Shown here: in pieces, positions 46,938 through 55,540 of the stretch
Position numbering within the stretch: the stretch's first letter is position 1
Layout of the letters: every line of letters begins with the position of its first letter
DNA from: Bacteroidota bacterium
Lineage (GTDB): Bacteria > Bacteroidota > Bacteroidia > AKYH767-A > 2013-40CM-41-45
Reading direction: 5' to 3'
NCBI GenBank assembly: GCA_016721305.1
Contig: JADKIH010000025.1
Coordinates: 1-64,000 of the forward strand
DNA: 64,000 bases
Program-made: the position numbers and the translations under genes
Notes under the pieces: model-generated
Seen by the model: only the letters and a program-made list of their open reading frames with translations
What the model was told of the DNA's origin: nothing
The model's database searches: none

Positions 46938-49013
46938 TTAATTAACCACAGAAACCTTGAGAGATTGTACTGTTTCACCATTATTTTGAAGAGTGACATA
47001 GTATACACCGGCGGCATGTGCCTGCCATTTTATTTCATACGTATTCACATCTTTCATTTCATTACGAATTGGCTGATCAACGATTTTTCCCATTTGATCA
47101 TAAACGTTAACCGTTACTCGTGTACGCGATGTTACACGATAGCGAATATTGATCACTTCGGAAGTCGGATTCGGATAAGTCTCCATGAGCAATTGCGGAG
47201 CGCCGACATTCATAGAGCTACCCGGATTGATAGCAGTGAGAACAAATCCAGCTGTACACAAACCATAACCACTCCATGGCAATTGAACATAAGGGAATGT
47301 AGAACGGAAAGATGTGTCATTTGATTCTACACCGGTAGTGTAACCGAGAACGCCTAGTAATTTTGGAGTAAGCGGACTATTACCAATTGTATAATCGTCG
47401 TACCATAAACCAACGGCGGCAAGAGCAGCGCCACTCACAGCTTGTAATTCGATACGAGTAACATCGTCTTCCAAACGACGACCATTCGGGAAGCCATCCA
47501 TGTTTGGAATATTTTCCAACGTTGTACTCGAATTAAAACGCGGATCTGTTAATCCAAGAACAGCGGCCTGAATAATTCCTAAAGATGAGAAATCAGGAGA
47601 GTTACGTGCAGTAACGGGAACAGCCATATTCAATCGCAACATATCGCCGAAAGTCGGAAGGAAGTTATTGATGAATGGTTTTCCTGCCGATAAAGGATTA
47701 CCCGGTGTTTTACCGGTTGCTAATTGATAAGGCGCTAAGTTCGGAACACCTGTATAGAAGATCGGGAGTAAATCGACAGAGCGAGGACGATTCGGACGCA
47801 GCAAATATTTACCAAAGATGTTTGTATCGAGTGCTGTTCCAGCCGTTGCCGGATGTCCGTACAATACATACAGACCATCGTGATTATTCCCAAAGTCGAC
47901 ATTACCTAAAACCGTTGGAGATGCACGTTGAATTCTTAAAGCAGAAAGAGCCGGCACAGCACCGCCGAATAAACTATCATCCATATACAATCCTAATTCA
48001 GGATTACAGAAATAATCGTCGAAGTATGTGCTGTCTTGATACGGAGTAAGTGAATTCCAGAAATCTTTCATCCCGATTGGAATAACGGCCTCGTTAGTGA
48101 GCGGCATTCCGAGACGGGAAACTTGCACCCAGCTTCCGCTGTGTGTTTCAGTACCATCACCATTCAGCGTTCTCAGTGCAGGGCGACTCGCAGATGCCCA
48201 CACACCGATCACGAAATCCGGATCCAGGATGGAACTCGCCTGGCCCACGGATTTATTATCCTTCTGTAGATCGCTGATGTCAATTTTAAGAGCGATAACA
48301 TGAACGTTTTTACATTTCAATCCGTCTTTCGGAGCATCGGCACCTGAACCACCGGCGCGAGTTTGTCCGAGGTCAAAGATTCCACCAAGATCAACAAAGA
48401 ATGGATCATCGGCCGGACCGCAGTAAACCTGCTCACCTGTTGTAGCCGTTGTAATTGCATTGGTAAAGAGAGTTTCGTAATCAGGAGAATTGAGTCCTAC
48501 CGGAGAACTGATCGAACGAGGTCCGATATTCGGTGGCGGCACAATTCCATTTGTTACGATTGTCGTGAATGGTCCACCGTGCATACTCTTCTCCGCGATA
48601 TACGTCGTTTTCAGATTTTGTTGTCCGAGACGAATGTTGAAGAAAGTTGTCGGATCCTCATTCACTTTTGAAAACGTAAAGCGATAAGTTATATCATCGC
48701 CCGGCGTTGTTCCGTCGTTTTTGACGTGAATTTCATATCGCACATTTTCTCCGAAAGAAAAATAATTCGGCCCGCCTTGAGGGAGCTCGGCGGGAACGTA
48801 ATTGGCGATGATCGTAATTTTATTACTGTCTTGCGGATCGCGAAAGGCATACAAATCGGTATTGTCGGCCACAGGATCATTGCTGATAAGCGGGGCTTCG
48901 CGGTGACTCGATGCTGTCAGTTTTTCTGAGTGAGTGGCAATTAAAATGCCGGCAAACAGGCAGACGAACAAGGCAGACACCCACGAAATTCTTCGTTTGG
49001 TTGACGTTGTCAT
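46938..49013 (-). CDS. DUF4331 protein with T9SS type A sorting domain
   Basis: 691 residues. An N-terminal export helix (WVSALFVCLFAGILIATH) and SSHREAPLISNDPVADNTDLYAFRDP, the hallmark of DUF4331, a large secreted beta-propeller-like family of unknown activity (residues about 35-590). The C-terminal 80 residues are a type A sorting domain (METYPNPTSEVINIRYRV; VNVYDQMGKIVDQ; VYYVTLQNNGE). The 218 bases upstream contain no recognised promoter box, so an ECF-type promoter used by the nearby sigma factor is possible. Most likely a surface or released protein. Confidence 0.9.
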   Translation of the reverse strand: MTTSTKRRISWVSALFVCLFAGILIATHSEKLTASSHREAPLISNDPVADNTDLYAFRDPQDSNKITIIANYVPAELPQGGPNYFSFGENVRYEIHVKNDGTTPGDDITYRFTFSKVNEDPTTFFNIRLGQQNLKTTYIAEKSMHGGPFTTIVTNGIVPPPNIGPRSISSPVGLNSPDYETLFTNAITTATTGEQVYCGPADDPFFVDLGGIFDLGQTRAGGSGADAPKDGLKCKNVHVIALKIDISDLQKDNKSVGQASSILDPDFVIGVWASASRPALRTLNGDGTETHSGSWVQVSRLGMPLTNEAVIPIGMKDFWNSLTPYQDSTYFDDYFCNPELGLYMDDSLFGGAVPALSALRIQRASPTVLGNVDFGNNHDGLYVLYGHPATAGTALDTNIFGKYLLRPNRPRSVDLLPIFYTGVPNLAPYQLATGKTPGNPLSAGKPFINNFLPTFGDMLRLNMAVPVTARNSPDFSSLGIIQAAVLGLTDPRFNSSTTLENIPNMDGFPNGRRLEDDVTRIELQAVSGAALAAVGLWYDDYTIGNSPLTPKLLGVLGYTTGVESNDTSFRSTFPYVQLPWSGYGLCTAGFVLTAINPGSSMNVGAPQLLMETYPNPTSEVINIRYRVTSRTRVTVNVYDQMGKIVDQPIRNEMKDVNTYEIKWQAHAAGVYYVTLQNNGETVQSLKVSVVN

Positions 49014-49231
49014 GATGAAATGGATTAAGTGTGTTTTTACTAGTTAGAATTAAAATCCGAAAGAGTCGGGAATAGACGCTAGCGGGGAAATACCAAACTT
49101 CTTTCTAAAAAGAATTGGAATGGTATCGAATGAAAAAGAGTAAGACGCCGGAAATAGATCTTTCAAACACCTACGGGGAAAAAAGCGCAAGTGGTTTTTA
49201 AAAATGAAAATAAAATGGGAATGTGGATTTT

Positions 49232-50032
49232 TTAGCTTTTTGAAAGCAAATACATCTGATCCATCGTAGGAACAGGACTACCTCCGCGAGGCTCCAAAGT
49301 TACAGCCCAGGCATCGGCGCTGATGATGTCCTTCATGCGTTGCACTCCTTCAACACCTAATTCAAAAACACCGGCATCAACAGGTTGGCCTTTAAACAAA
49401 GCCCAAAGCTGGTATTGCTGACCAGTGGCAGGTTCGGGTAATGCAAGAATATCTATATATGACTGACGAGAATAAGGATTCCAATAGACACGCGCCTGGA
49501 AGTGCTTTGTAGTATCGGTAGCCGAAAGAGCAACAACGCGAGCATTCGGATCGCGAATGACGATTAAGTCGCTTAGATTCCTGTCGAATTCATTTTTAAC
49601 CAGATTATAATTCTGAGCCAACTGGTTTTTGTCTTTCAAAACAGATGAGTAACGATCTTCTGCTTCATTCCATCGCGAGTAGAAAAACCAGGAAGCAAAG
49701 GTGCTGACAACAAGAGCCGCAAGACTGGCAGCGATGAGATATTTGTATGTCAGGTAATTTTTTTCCGGATCGTTGTGAACCACCTTCATTTTGGGTGAAG
49801 GCTTTTCTTTCGTCTCAAGAGCTGCCATGATTTTTTCTCTGACCTGCGGGCGAGGGTTCTTCGAATGTGCGTCGGCGTAATTATCGAGAGTGTGTTGAAC
49901 GCGAGCAATTTCCTGACGAATTTCCGGATATAACATGGCCTTTTGCTCCACGTCAGCTACTTCAGCTGCTGAGAGAGCACCCATCACATACATCTCCACG
50001 ATTCCGGAGCCTATGTATTCATTCACATCCAT
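49232..50032 (-). CDS. anti-sigma factor, RskA type
   Basis: 266 residues. Cytoplasmic sigma-binding N-terminus with a zinc-less anti-sigma fold (IVEMYVMGALSAAEVADVEQ, residues 10-30), membrane helix about 97-118 (YLIAASLAALVVSTFASWFF), coiled stretch about 120-155, and the periplasmic RskA domain (ARVYWNPYSRQSYIDILALPEPATGQQYQLWALFKGQPVDAGVF). RskA binds its ECF sigma factor at the membrane and lets it go when cleaved. It is directly downstream of the sigma gene (about 95-base gap), as expected. Confidence 0.9.
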   Translation of the reverse strand: MDVNEYIGSGIVEMYVMGALSAAEVADVEQKAMLYPEIRQEIARVQHTLDNYADAHSKNPRPQVREKIMAALETKEKPSPKMKVVHNDPEKNYLTYKYLIAASLAALVVSTFASWFFYSRWNEAEDRYSSVLKDKNQLAQNYNLVKNEFDRNLSDLIVIRDPNARVVALSATDTTKHFQARVYWNPYSRQSYIDILALPEPATGQQYQLWALFKGQPVDAGVFELGVEGVQRMKDIISADAWAVTLEPRGGSPVPTMDQMYLLSKS

Positions 50033-50127
50033 TTATTACTCGTTGATTTGTCTTTTCGAATTAGTAGAATCAAGATCCCTGCAGGATATACCATTTTTTC
50101 TATTTTTTACATTTCGGAATGGCATAT

Positions 50128-50678
50128 TCAGACCTGTTTTGCGTCAAAGAAATTTCTGAGCCTTGTAATGGCGGCACGCGATCGGGTTTTGACGGTTCCC
50201 AAAGGTATGCTGAGTTTTTCGGCTACTTCCGATTGCGAATACCCTTCGAAGAAGAGTAAATCGATGATTTGCCGGTATTCGGGTTCGAGTTTTCGAACAA
50301 TTTCGCGTATTCCTGTCAGCTCCGGGATCATAAGCAAGCTTCGGATCAGGTATAAATGATCCATTATCAACTGTTTGGAATTTCGACTGATTGATAAAGT
50401 CCTTAGAACGACTTTTTCAATCGCCAAATTCCGGCCGAGATTGACCATCCAGGTAAATAAACGACTTTTACTGCATCGTATTGTGCGAAATTGTTCCAGA
50501 TTTTTAGGAAAGCCTCCTGTAAAAGCTCTTCCGCCGTATCTTCCTTTCCAACAATCCGATGTATCACACCAAATAAGGCCGATGAGTAATTGTCATAGAG
50601 AATCTCCATCCCCTGCTTTTCTCTAGCGGCAAGTAATCGGATAAGTTCCTCCTCTTCTATTTTGATGCTTCGACCCAC
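50128..50678 (-). CDS. ECF RNA polymerase sigma factor, one frameshift
   Basis: Starts with GTG at 50678. Region 2 (EILYDNYSSALFGVIHRIVGKEDTAEELLQEAFLKIW) and region 4 (LEPEYRQIIDLLFFEGYSQSEVAEKLSIPLGTVKTRSRAA) are both present but in two frames. The break is near 50475, in GTAAAAGTCG; after correction the linker reads KSRLFTWMVNLGRNLAIEK, the usual sequence. The protein has about 183 residues. It is the likely activator of the operon that runs to 42982, or at least of its own anti-sigma gene. Confidence 0.9.
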
Positions 50679-50753
50679 GTTGGCTTGATACGAGAAAACT
50701 GAAATCGTGTTCGTAAAGGAACGAAATTTTTTCCGGTGGTTGTTTTTGGAACG

Positions 50754-50970
50754 GTTCAGGGTTCAAGGTTCAAAGTTCAAAGTTCAAGGTTCGAGGTTCA
50801 GGGTTCAAGGTTCAAAGTTCAAGGTTCAAAGTTCAAAGTTCAATGTTCCAGGTTCAAGGTTCAAGGTGAGTGCGAGATTGGTTGAAACAATTTTGACTAA
50901 TACATGACCTACTTCAGGAGAAACGGTTGCGTACACAGTCACTTTGAACCTTGAACTTTGAACCTTGAAC
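50754..50970. repeat. GTTCAAG heptamer element with inverted right arm
   Basis: Left arm 50754-50866 (about 16 heptamers), core 50867-50940 starting GTGAG and ending AGTCAC, right arm 50941-50970. It begins about 75 bases upstream of the sigma factor gene and ends 3 bases after the methyltransferase stop at 50974. Confidence 0.85.
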
Positions 50971-50973
50971 AAT

Positions 50974-51771
50974 TTAAATCGCAGAGTTGAAAACAATGAT
51001 AAAGTGATCACACCACCGATTGAACGGACTGAGGGTGCTTACTTTTTCTTCCATCTTTCCGAGTGCTTTGAAGAGGCGGGGGAATTTTTTGGGGAAATTT
51101 TCCAGATAAGGTGGCGGAACGAGTGAGCCAAGTCCTTCGAGAGCTTCGATTTTGAATTCAGGGCCAAATGCTTTGGCGACTTGCGAAGGTGTGAAATACC
51201 ATGAAGTAAAATGTTCGCCTTCGACATGACTTTCGGCGCCGGATTTTTTGAGACGACGAAAGGCTGTTTTAAAATTACCTTTCAAGGCGAGAGATATTTC
51301 CCAGGGACAAACGGGAGGCATGATAACGAGAATTACCTTCCCTCCTTTCTTCAGCTTCGATTTAATTCCTGTTACCACTTCGCTGAGATCAGAAACGCAA
51401 TTCAGTCCGCCGAAATCGGAGAAGACGGCATCGAAAGGTCCTTCATTAAATTTGTTGAGTTCTGTATACGAACATTGCTCTGCAGAAATCATATTCTGCA
51501 AATTGAATTTCTCAGTTTTCTTCTTTGTCTGTTCAATCATTCCGCTCGCCACATCGGTTGCTTTCACGCGAATTCCATTCATGGCAAAAAATGTGGCATC
51601 GATTCCGGTTCCGCAATTTAGTTCGAGGAGATAATCTCCTTTCTTCAAATGTTTGAGCGCACGACGATGAATTCGTTCGCGCATGTACTTCAGAATCTCA
51701 TTTTCTTCTTCGATCTGATCGAATTGAGTGCTTTGTTTCGAAAAAGCCGTGGCTACATTTTCCTGTATCAT
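50974..51771 (-). CDS. class I SAM-dependent methyltransferase
   Basis: 265 residues. SAM-binding motif I LLELNCGTGIDATFFA (about residues 48-63), motif II ATDVASGMI, and motif IV FDAVFSDFGGLNCV. The C-terminal half (HFTSWYFTPSQVAKAFGPEFKIE) is typical of small-molecule or lipid methyltransferases. It overlaps the radical SAM gene by 4 bases (ATGA), so the two are translated together. Substrate unknown. Confidence 0.85.
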   Translation of the reverse strand: MIQENVATAFSKQSTQFDQIEEENEILKYMRERIHRRALKHLKKGDYLLELNCGTGIDATFFAMNGIRVKATDVASGMIEQTKKKTEKFNLQNMISAEQCSYTELNKFNEGPFDAVFSDFGGLNCVSDLSEVVTGIKSKLKKGGKVILVIMPPVCPWEISLALKGNFKTAFRRLKKSGAESHVEGEHFTSWYFTPSQVAKAFGPEFKIEALEGLGSLVPPPYLENFPKKFPRLFKALGKMEEKVSTLSPFNRWCDHFIIVFNSAI

Positions 51772-53240
51772 AGCACCTCGCCTTCCCTCACAAATTTTTT
51801 CAGCTGCGAATAATTAAATGCTTTTCCCGCTAAATGATATGGCAGAGCAAACCCTCTCTTCAAATCGCTAAGCGATGCTTTGCCGGGATGTTTAACAAAG
51901 TCTTTGAGAATCGCTTTGCCTTGTCGTGCACGAAACGAACGATGAACATAGCGCTGAAGATTTTTATAAAATTCACCGGGAAACGGACTCTTGAACATCA
52001 TTGCTAACTCGTCTGAATCTGTCCAGTTTGTTTTCGTGCCGAGTTCGCTTTTTACTCTTTCATAAAAAACAGTTCCCGGCAAAGGATAAGAAACAGAAAT
52101 TCCAATATCGCCCGGCTCAAGGTCTTCTACCATTTTCAATGTTGAACGAATATCATCGAGCGTTTCGCCCGGATAACCGAATTGCAAAAAGAAAGCAGGC
52201 TGAATATTATTTTTCTTCAGCAAATGCGTGGCTTCTACGATTTGTTCGATGCGCGTTCCTTTGTCCATGGCATCGAGAATTTTCTGCGAGCCGCTTTCTG
52301 CACCCATCCAAACGATTTCACATCCGGCGCGCGCTAAGTGATGAATCGTGTTCTCTGTCGTCAACAAATCGACGCGCGATTGAATTTTGAAACGAATCGA
52401 TAATTTTTCTTTCTCAACTAAATCGGCAAACTCTTTTACCCAACCCGGCTTTAGTCCGAAAATATCATCCGTCATCCAGAAGTGATGAACATTGTATTGA
52501 TCAATGAGCTTTTTGATTTCTTGAACGACGTATGCCGGTGAATGAACGTTATAACGATTTCCGTAAATCGGTTTCGCACACCAATTGCAGTGAAACGGGC
52601 AACCACGAGTTGTGCTGATATTGAGCGAAAAATATCCCGACGATTTTTTCCATCGCTCCGAATATTCATTCATCGAAATCAAATCCCAAGCCGGTGGTGG
52701 CAGAGTATCGAGATCGCGAAGTACTTCGCGCTTTAGAGTGATCACTGTTTGGCCATTCTCCCAAAATGCAATACCGGGAATTTTGTTGTATTCAATTTCG
52801 TCTGTATCCAGATTTCGAATTAATTCGCTTAACGTAATTTCTCCTTCGCCGCGAATAATAAAATTCGCTCCGTGATCGAGATAATCCTGAGTATGATCGG
52901 TTGAATCGCTGCTACTGACAATGGAAACTACTTTATGCAAATTCGCATACGAAATCATTTTGAATGCAGCGTCGCGCATATTCGTCAGACACATCTTCGT
53001 GAGATAGTTGAAACCATCGTCGTAGATGACGAGAATATTCGGTTCGAAAGAATCCATCACCGGCAAAATTGCCTCCGGCGATTTTTCGAACATCGGGTCG
53101 AAGACTTTCACTTCATAGCCTTGTTCGCGAAGTTTTGCCGCAGCGTATAGCGTTCCGAGCGGAGGATATGCCTGTTGCATTTTCCACTGCTTCGGATCGA
53201 ATCTTAAAAAATAGCTATGTGTTAGGAGAACCTTCTTCAT
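51768..53240 (-). CDS. B12-binding radical SAM protein
   Basis: 490 residues from the ATG at 53240, chosen because it overlaps the upstream stop by 4 bases (ATGA). N-terminal cobalamin-binding domain (YPPLGTLYAAAKLREQGYEVKVFDP; DHGANFIIRGEGEITLSELI), radical SAM domain with CPFHCNWC cluster motif (Cys about 214, 218, 221), GAESGSQKILDAM and the PGETLDDI region, then a C-terminal domain about 390-490. This class of enzyme does methylations or ring changes on unreactive carbons. The Asp-x-His-x-x-Gly cobalamin ligand is not obvious, so B12 may bind base-off. Pathway unknown. Confidence 0.88.
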   Translation of the reverse strand: MKKVLLTHSYFLRFDPKQWKMQQAYPPLGTLYAAAKLREQGYEVKVFDPMFEKSPEAILPVMDSFEPNILVIYDDGFNYLTKMCLTNMRDAAFKMISYANLHKVVSIVSSSDSTDHTQDYLDHGANFIIRGEGEITLSELIRNLDTDEIEYNKIPGIAFWENGQTVITLKREVLRDLDTLPPPAWDLISMNEYSERWKKSSGYFSLNISTTRGCPFHCNWCAKPIYGNRYNVHSPAYVVQEIKKLIDQYNVHHFWMTDDIFGLKPGWVKEFADLVEKEKLSIRFKIQSRVDLLTTENTIHHLARAGCEIVWMGAESGSQKILDAMDKGTRIEQIVEATHLLKKNNIQPAFFLQFGYPGETLDDIRSTLKMVEDLEPGDIGISVSYPLPGTVFYERVKSELGTKTNWTDSDELAMMFKSPFPGEFYKNLQRYVHRSFRARQGKAILKDFVKHPGKASLSDLKRGFALPYHLAGKAFNYSQLKKFVREGEVL

Positions 53241-54181
53241 GCACAAATCTCCATTCGGTGTTCGTCTTCGAAACGACGAATTTGTTCATCGAAGCGAGCG
53301 AGTACTTTTTCCTGAAAGCCGCGAGGATGATGTTTCGACTCTGTTTTGAGAGAGCGAAGACGAAGATCGAAAGACTGCTCATCAAAATTCTTGAATTTCT
53401 TTTTCCAGTGACGAAGAGTAATTCTGAAAAACAGATCGTCGACTTTCTCTCCGACTTTTCCGCTCAGCAATTTTTCGCTCATACGTTTTACGCCCTGAAG
53501 CATGCCGTTAACTTTACGCTCATCTGATCGTAGAGGGTAATTCGGATAGAAAGAACGATACCAGTTATTCTTCTCCATAAATTCCGCGTACCCTTCGTAA
53601 TTGAATACCGGCATGAGTGTGGCAATTTCTGTTGCCGTATAAATATTTTTTTCGCGAATATCGAGTGCATCTTCGGCGATAAAATAATTAACACAGAAGT
53701 ACTTTTTCGAATTCAGCAGAAATATTTTCTTGAAAAGAATGAGCAACATTCGTGTTACCCATACCCGATTTTTAGCGGTAATGATAAAATAATCGACATC
53801 CGCTTCTTTGTCCATTACATTCTTGGAAAGCGACCCCGAAATGCACACTGTACGAACAAAAGGAAAAGCAGCAATGAGCGAACTAAATCTCTTCGACTTC
53901 TTAAACATCTTTACTGCTCTTAATTCACCATCAATACGTTTACGCACGCAATCGTCGCTTGAGTAAATCGTATAGTATCCGTTTAAATCCGTTACAATAT
54001 TTTCCGCCACCAGTAATTTCAACTCACCATTAAAAGCTTCTGCACAAGCATCCGGCAAGCTGAGCATAGCGAAAATTTCTTCCCTCTTCAGCGGATGATT
54101 GAAAATATCAAAATAAAGCAGGATCCGTATGATGGACGATGATACGTTCGTAGAGTCCTCCTTTAGGGGTATAGGCAGCAT
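53237..54181 (-). CDS. minimal nucleotidyltransferase-like protein
   Basis: 314 residues. An N-terminal winged-helix-like segment (LYFDIFNHPLKREEIFAML, about residues 20-60) is followed by a polymerase-beta type motif SGSLSKNVMDKEADVDYFIIT (about 114-134), which has GS, then the D-x-D pattern. The rest is helical with LRHWKKKFKNFDEQSF. It lies first in the overlapped trio with the radical SAM and methyltransferase genes. It may add a nucleotide to a small molecule or protein; I know no characterised member of this arrangement. Confidence 0.7.
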   Translation of the reverse strand: MLPIPLKEDSTNVSSSIIRILLYFDIFNHPLKREEIFAMLSLPDACAEAFNGELKLLVAENIVTDLNGYYTIYSSDDCVRKRIDGELRAVKMFKKSKRFSSLIAAFPFVRTVCISGSLSKNVMDKEADVDYFIITAKNRVWVTRMLLILFKKIFLLNSKKYFCVNYFIAEDALDIREKNIYTATEIATLMPVFNYEGYAEFMEKNNWYRSFYPNYPLRSDERKVNGMLQGVKRMSEKLLSGKVGEKVDDLFFRITLRHWKKKFKNFDEQSFDLRLRSLKTESKHHPRGFQEKVLARFDEQIRRFEDEHRMEICA

Positions 54182-54195
54182 CTGGGCTGAGGTTG

Positions 54196-54490
54196 GTAAG
54201 TTGTAAGTAGTAAGTAGTAAGTTGACCTATTGTTGGCTTGTCGTAAGTCGATTGAATTTGGGAGAAACAAATAATACTTCAACTACGGAATACCAGATAA
54301 GCGTGTATTACAAAGTTACTGAAATGAATCTGTTTTTCTGCGCCTTTTACGATCAATTAACGAAAAATAAAGTGTCGGGCAAAAGCAGTAAGCACAATAC
54401 CAAAACTATAAGTCAACTTATAACTGAAATCTTAACACTAACCAACAATAGGTCAACTTGCTACTTACTACTTACTACTTACTACTTACA
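54196..54490. repeat. GTAAGTA heptamer inverted-repeat element, copy 3
   Basis: Left arm 54196-54226, right arm about 54451-54490. Inside the arms, GTTGACCTATTGTTGG (54221-54236) and its exact reverse complement (54442-54457) extend the pairing by 16 bases. The core of about 205 bases has no gene. It lies between the nucleotidyltransferase start and the methyltransferase stop. Confidence 0.88.
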
Positions 54491-55200
54491 ATTTTGAAAA
54501 TATACAGATTCTCCGCCAAAAAATTCTTCGAAGAAACTGCTTGCATTCTCCATTTATTTTCGAGGGCAATAGCGTTGATGCTCTTTAAGTCGCAATCGTC
54601 GGAGAGGATAACGAACATATCGGACAGTTCGTTCATGTATTCGCCACAATCTTTAAAGAGCTTCTGAAAAAACTCGAAACTTTCACCTGAATACCATGAA
54701 CGTTGTTTGTCGTTTTTCGGTTCTCCTTTGTAGATAGGAGGATTGACTAAAATGATGTCGAATTTTTGAAGAGGCAATTGATTAAAAACATCGGAAGGCT
54801 GAATAAGAACAGAGCCACCGGAAGCTTCAAGCTGAGCTGCATGAGCTTTTACATTGAGAGCGATATTCTGTAAAGCGAGTGGATTAATATCGGTTGCCGT
54901 CACCTGCGCACCTTCAACGGCAGCAAATACGGAGATAAGTCCGGAGCCGGCACCGAGTTCGAGCACTTTCTTTTTGGAGAAGTTCACAAATTCGAGGAAG
55001 TCGAGAAGAAAACGAGTGCTATAGAAAAACCGAGGGTGAAAAATCCCCGGCAAAACACGGGCGTTGATGTTTTGGTATTTGTAAGTCGTTTCGCGTCCTG
55101 TGTACCAGGAAACGATCGGACGGTAAAACGTATGAAGTATCTTTTTCTCAATACTACGGATAGGCGAGTTTAGTTTTTGGCGACGAATAATTTGTTCCAT
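54475..55200 (-). CDS. SAM-dependent methyltransferase with NPPIY motif
   Basis: 241 residues from ATG at 55200 (an in-frame ATG at 55260-55251 region is possible). Motif I VLELGAGSGLISVFAA, ATDINPLALQNIALN, and the motif IV ILVNPPIYKGEP, which marks enzymes that methylate nitrogen of amides, adenines or guanines (PrmC/RsmC/TrmN group). The substrate is not evident. The last codons (VSSK) and the TAG stop are inside the right arm of the heptamer element, so the repeat supplied this end of the protein. Confidence 0.8.
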   Translation of the reverse strand: MEQIIRRQKLNSPIRSIEKKILHTFYRPIVSWYTGRETTYKYQNINARVLPGIFHPRFFYSTRFLLDFLEFVNFSKKKVLELGAGSGLISVFAAVEGAQVTATDINPLALQNIALNVKAHAAQLEASGGSVLIQPSDVFNQLPLQKFDIILVNPPIYKGEPKNDKQRSWYSGESFEFFQKLFKDCGEYMNELSDMFVILSDDCDLKSINAIALENKWRMQAVSSKNFLAENLYIFKIVSSK

Positions 55201-55447
55201 TGAAAAGATCTCCTGATTTAAAAGCATATCCGAAATCACGGCCTTTTTCATCTGAAATCCTAAATATCTTCGCTGAAACGGTAAAAATGGGCCCTGAACG
55301 GGAAAGTCCAAGCGGCCAAAATCCTTCTTTTTCGGGCTATCGGCACTTCCGGATCCGTTGCCGGGAACGGATTTCGAGCGGGTATTGGGGAAAATGGCTT
55401 TTGTAACGGAGGGTTGAAGGCGTGTTCGGCTTAATCGCCGGAGGGTT

Positions 55448-55540
55448 TTTTAACACTAAGATCACTGAGCTCACAATAGGACCACTTAGATCTTCTGCGA
55501 ATTTCTGCGCTATTTCTGCGCTATCTGCGGGAAACAAAAA
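55448..55540. repeat. TTTCTGCG-family repeat, copy at GT87 gene end
   Basis: Aligns by eye with about 3881-3966 over some 90 bases: ACACTAAG, CACTNAG, ACCACTNAG, then TTTCTGCG words and GCGGGAAACAAA. The stop codon of the gene that ends at 55510 is inside it. The stretch 55201-55447 upstream holds no gene. Confidence 0.75.
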
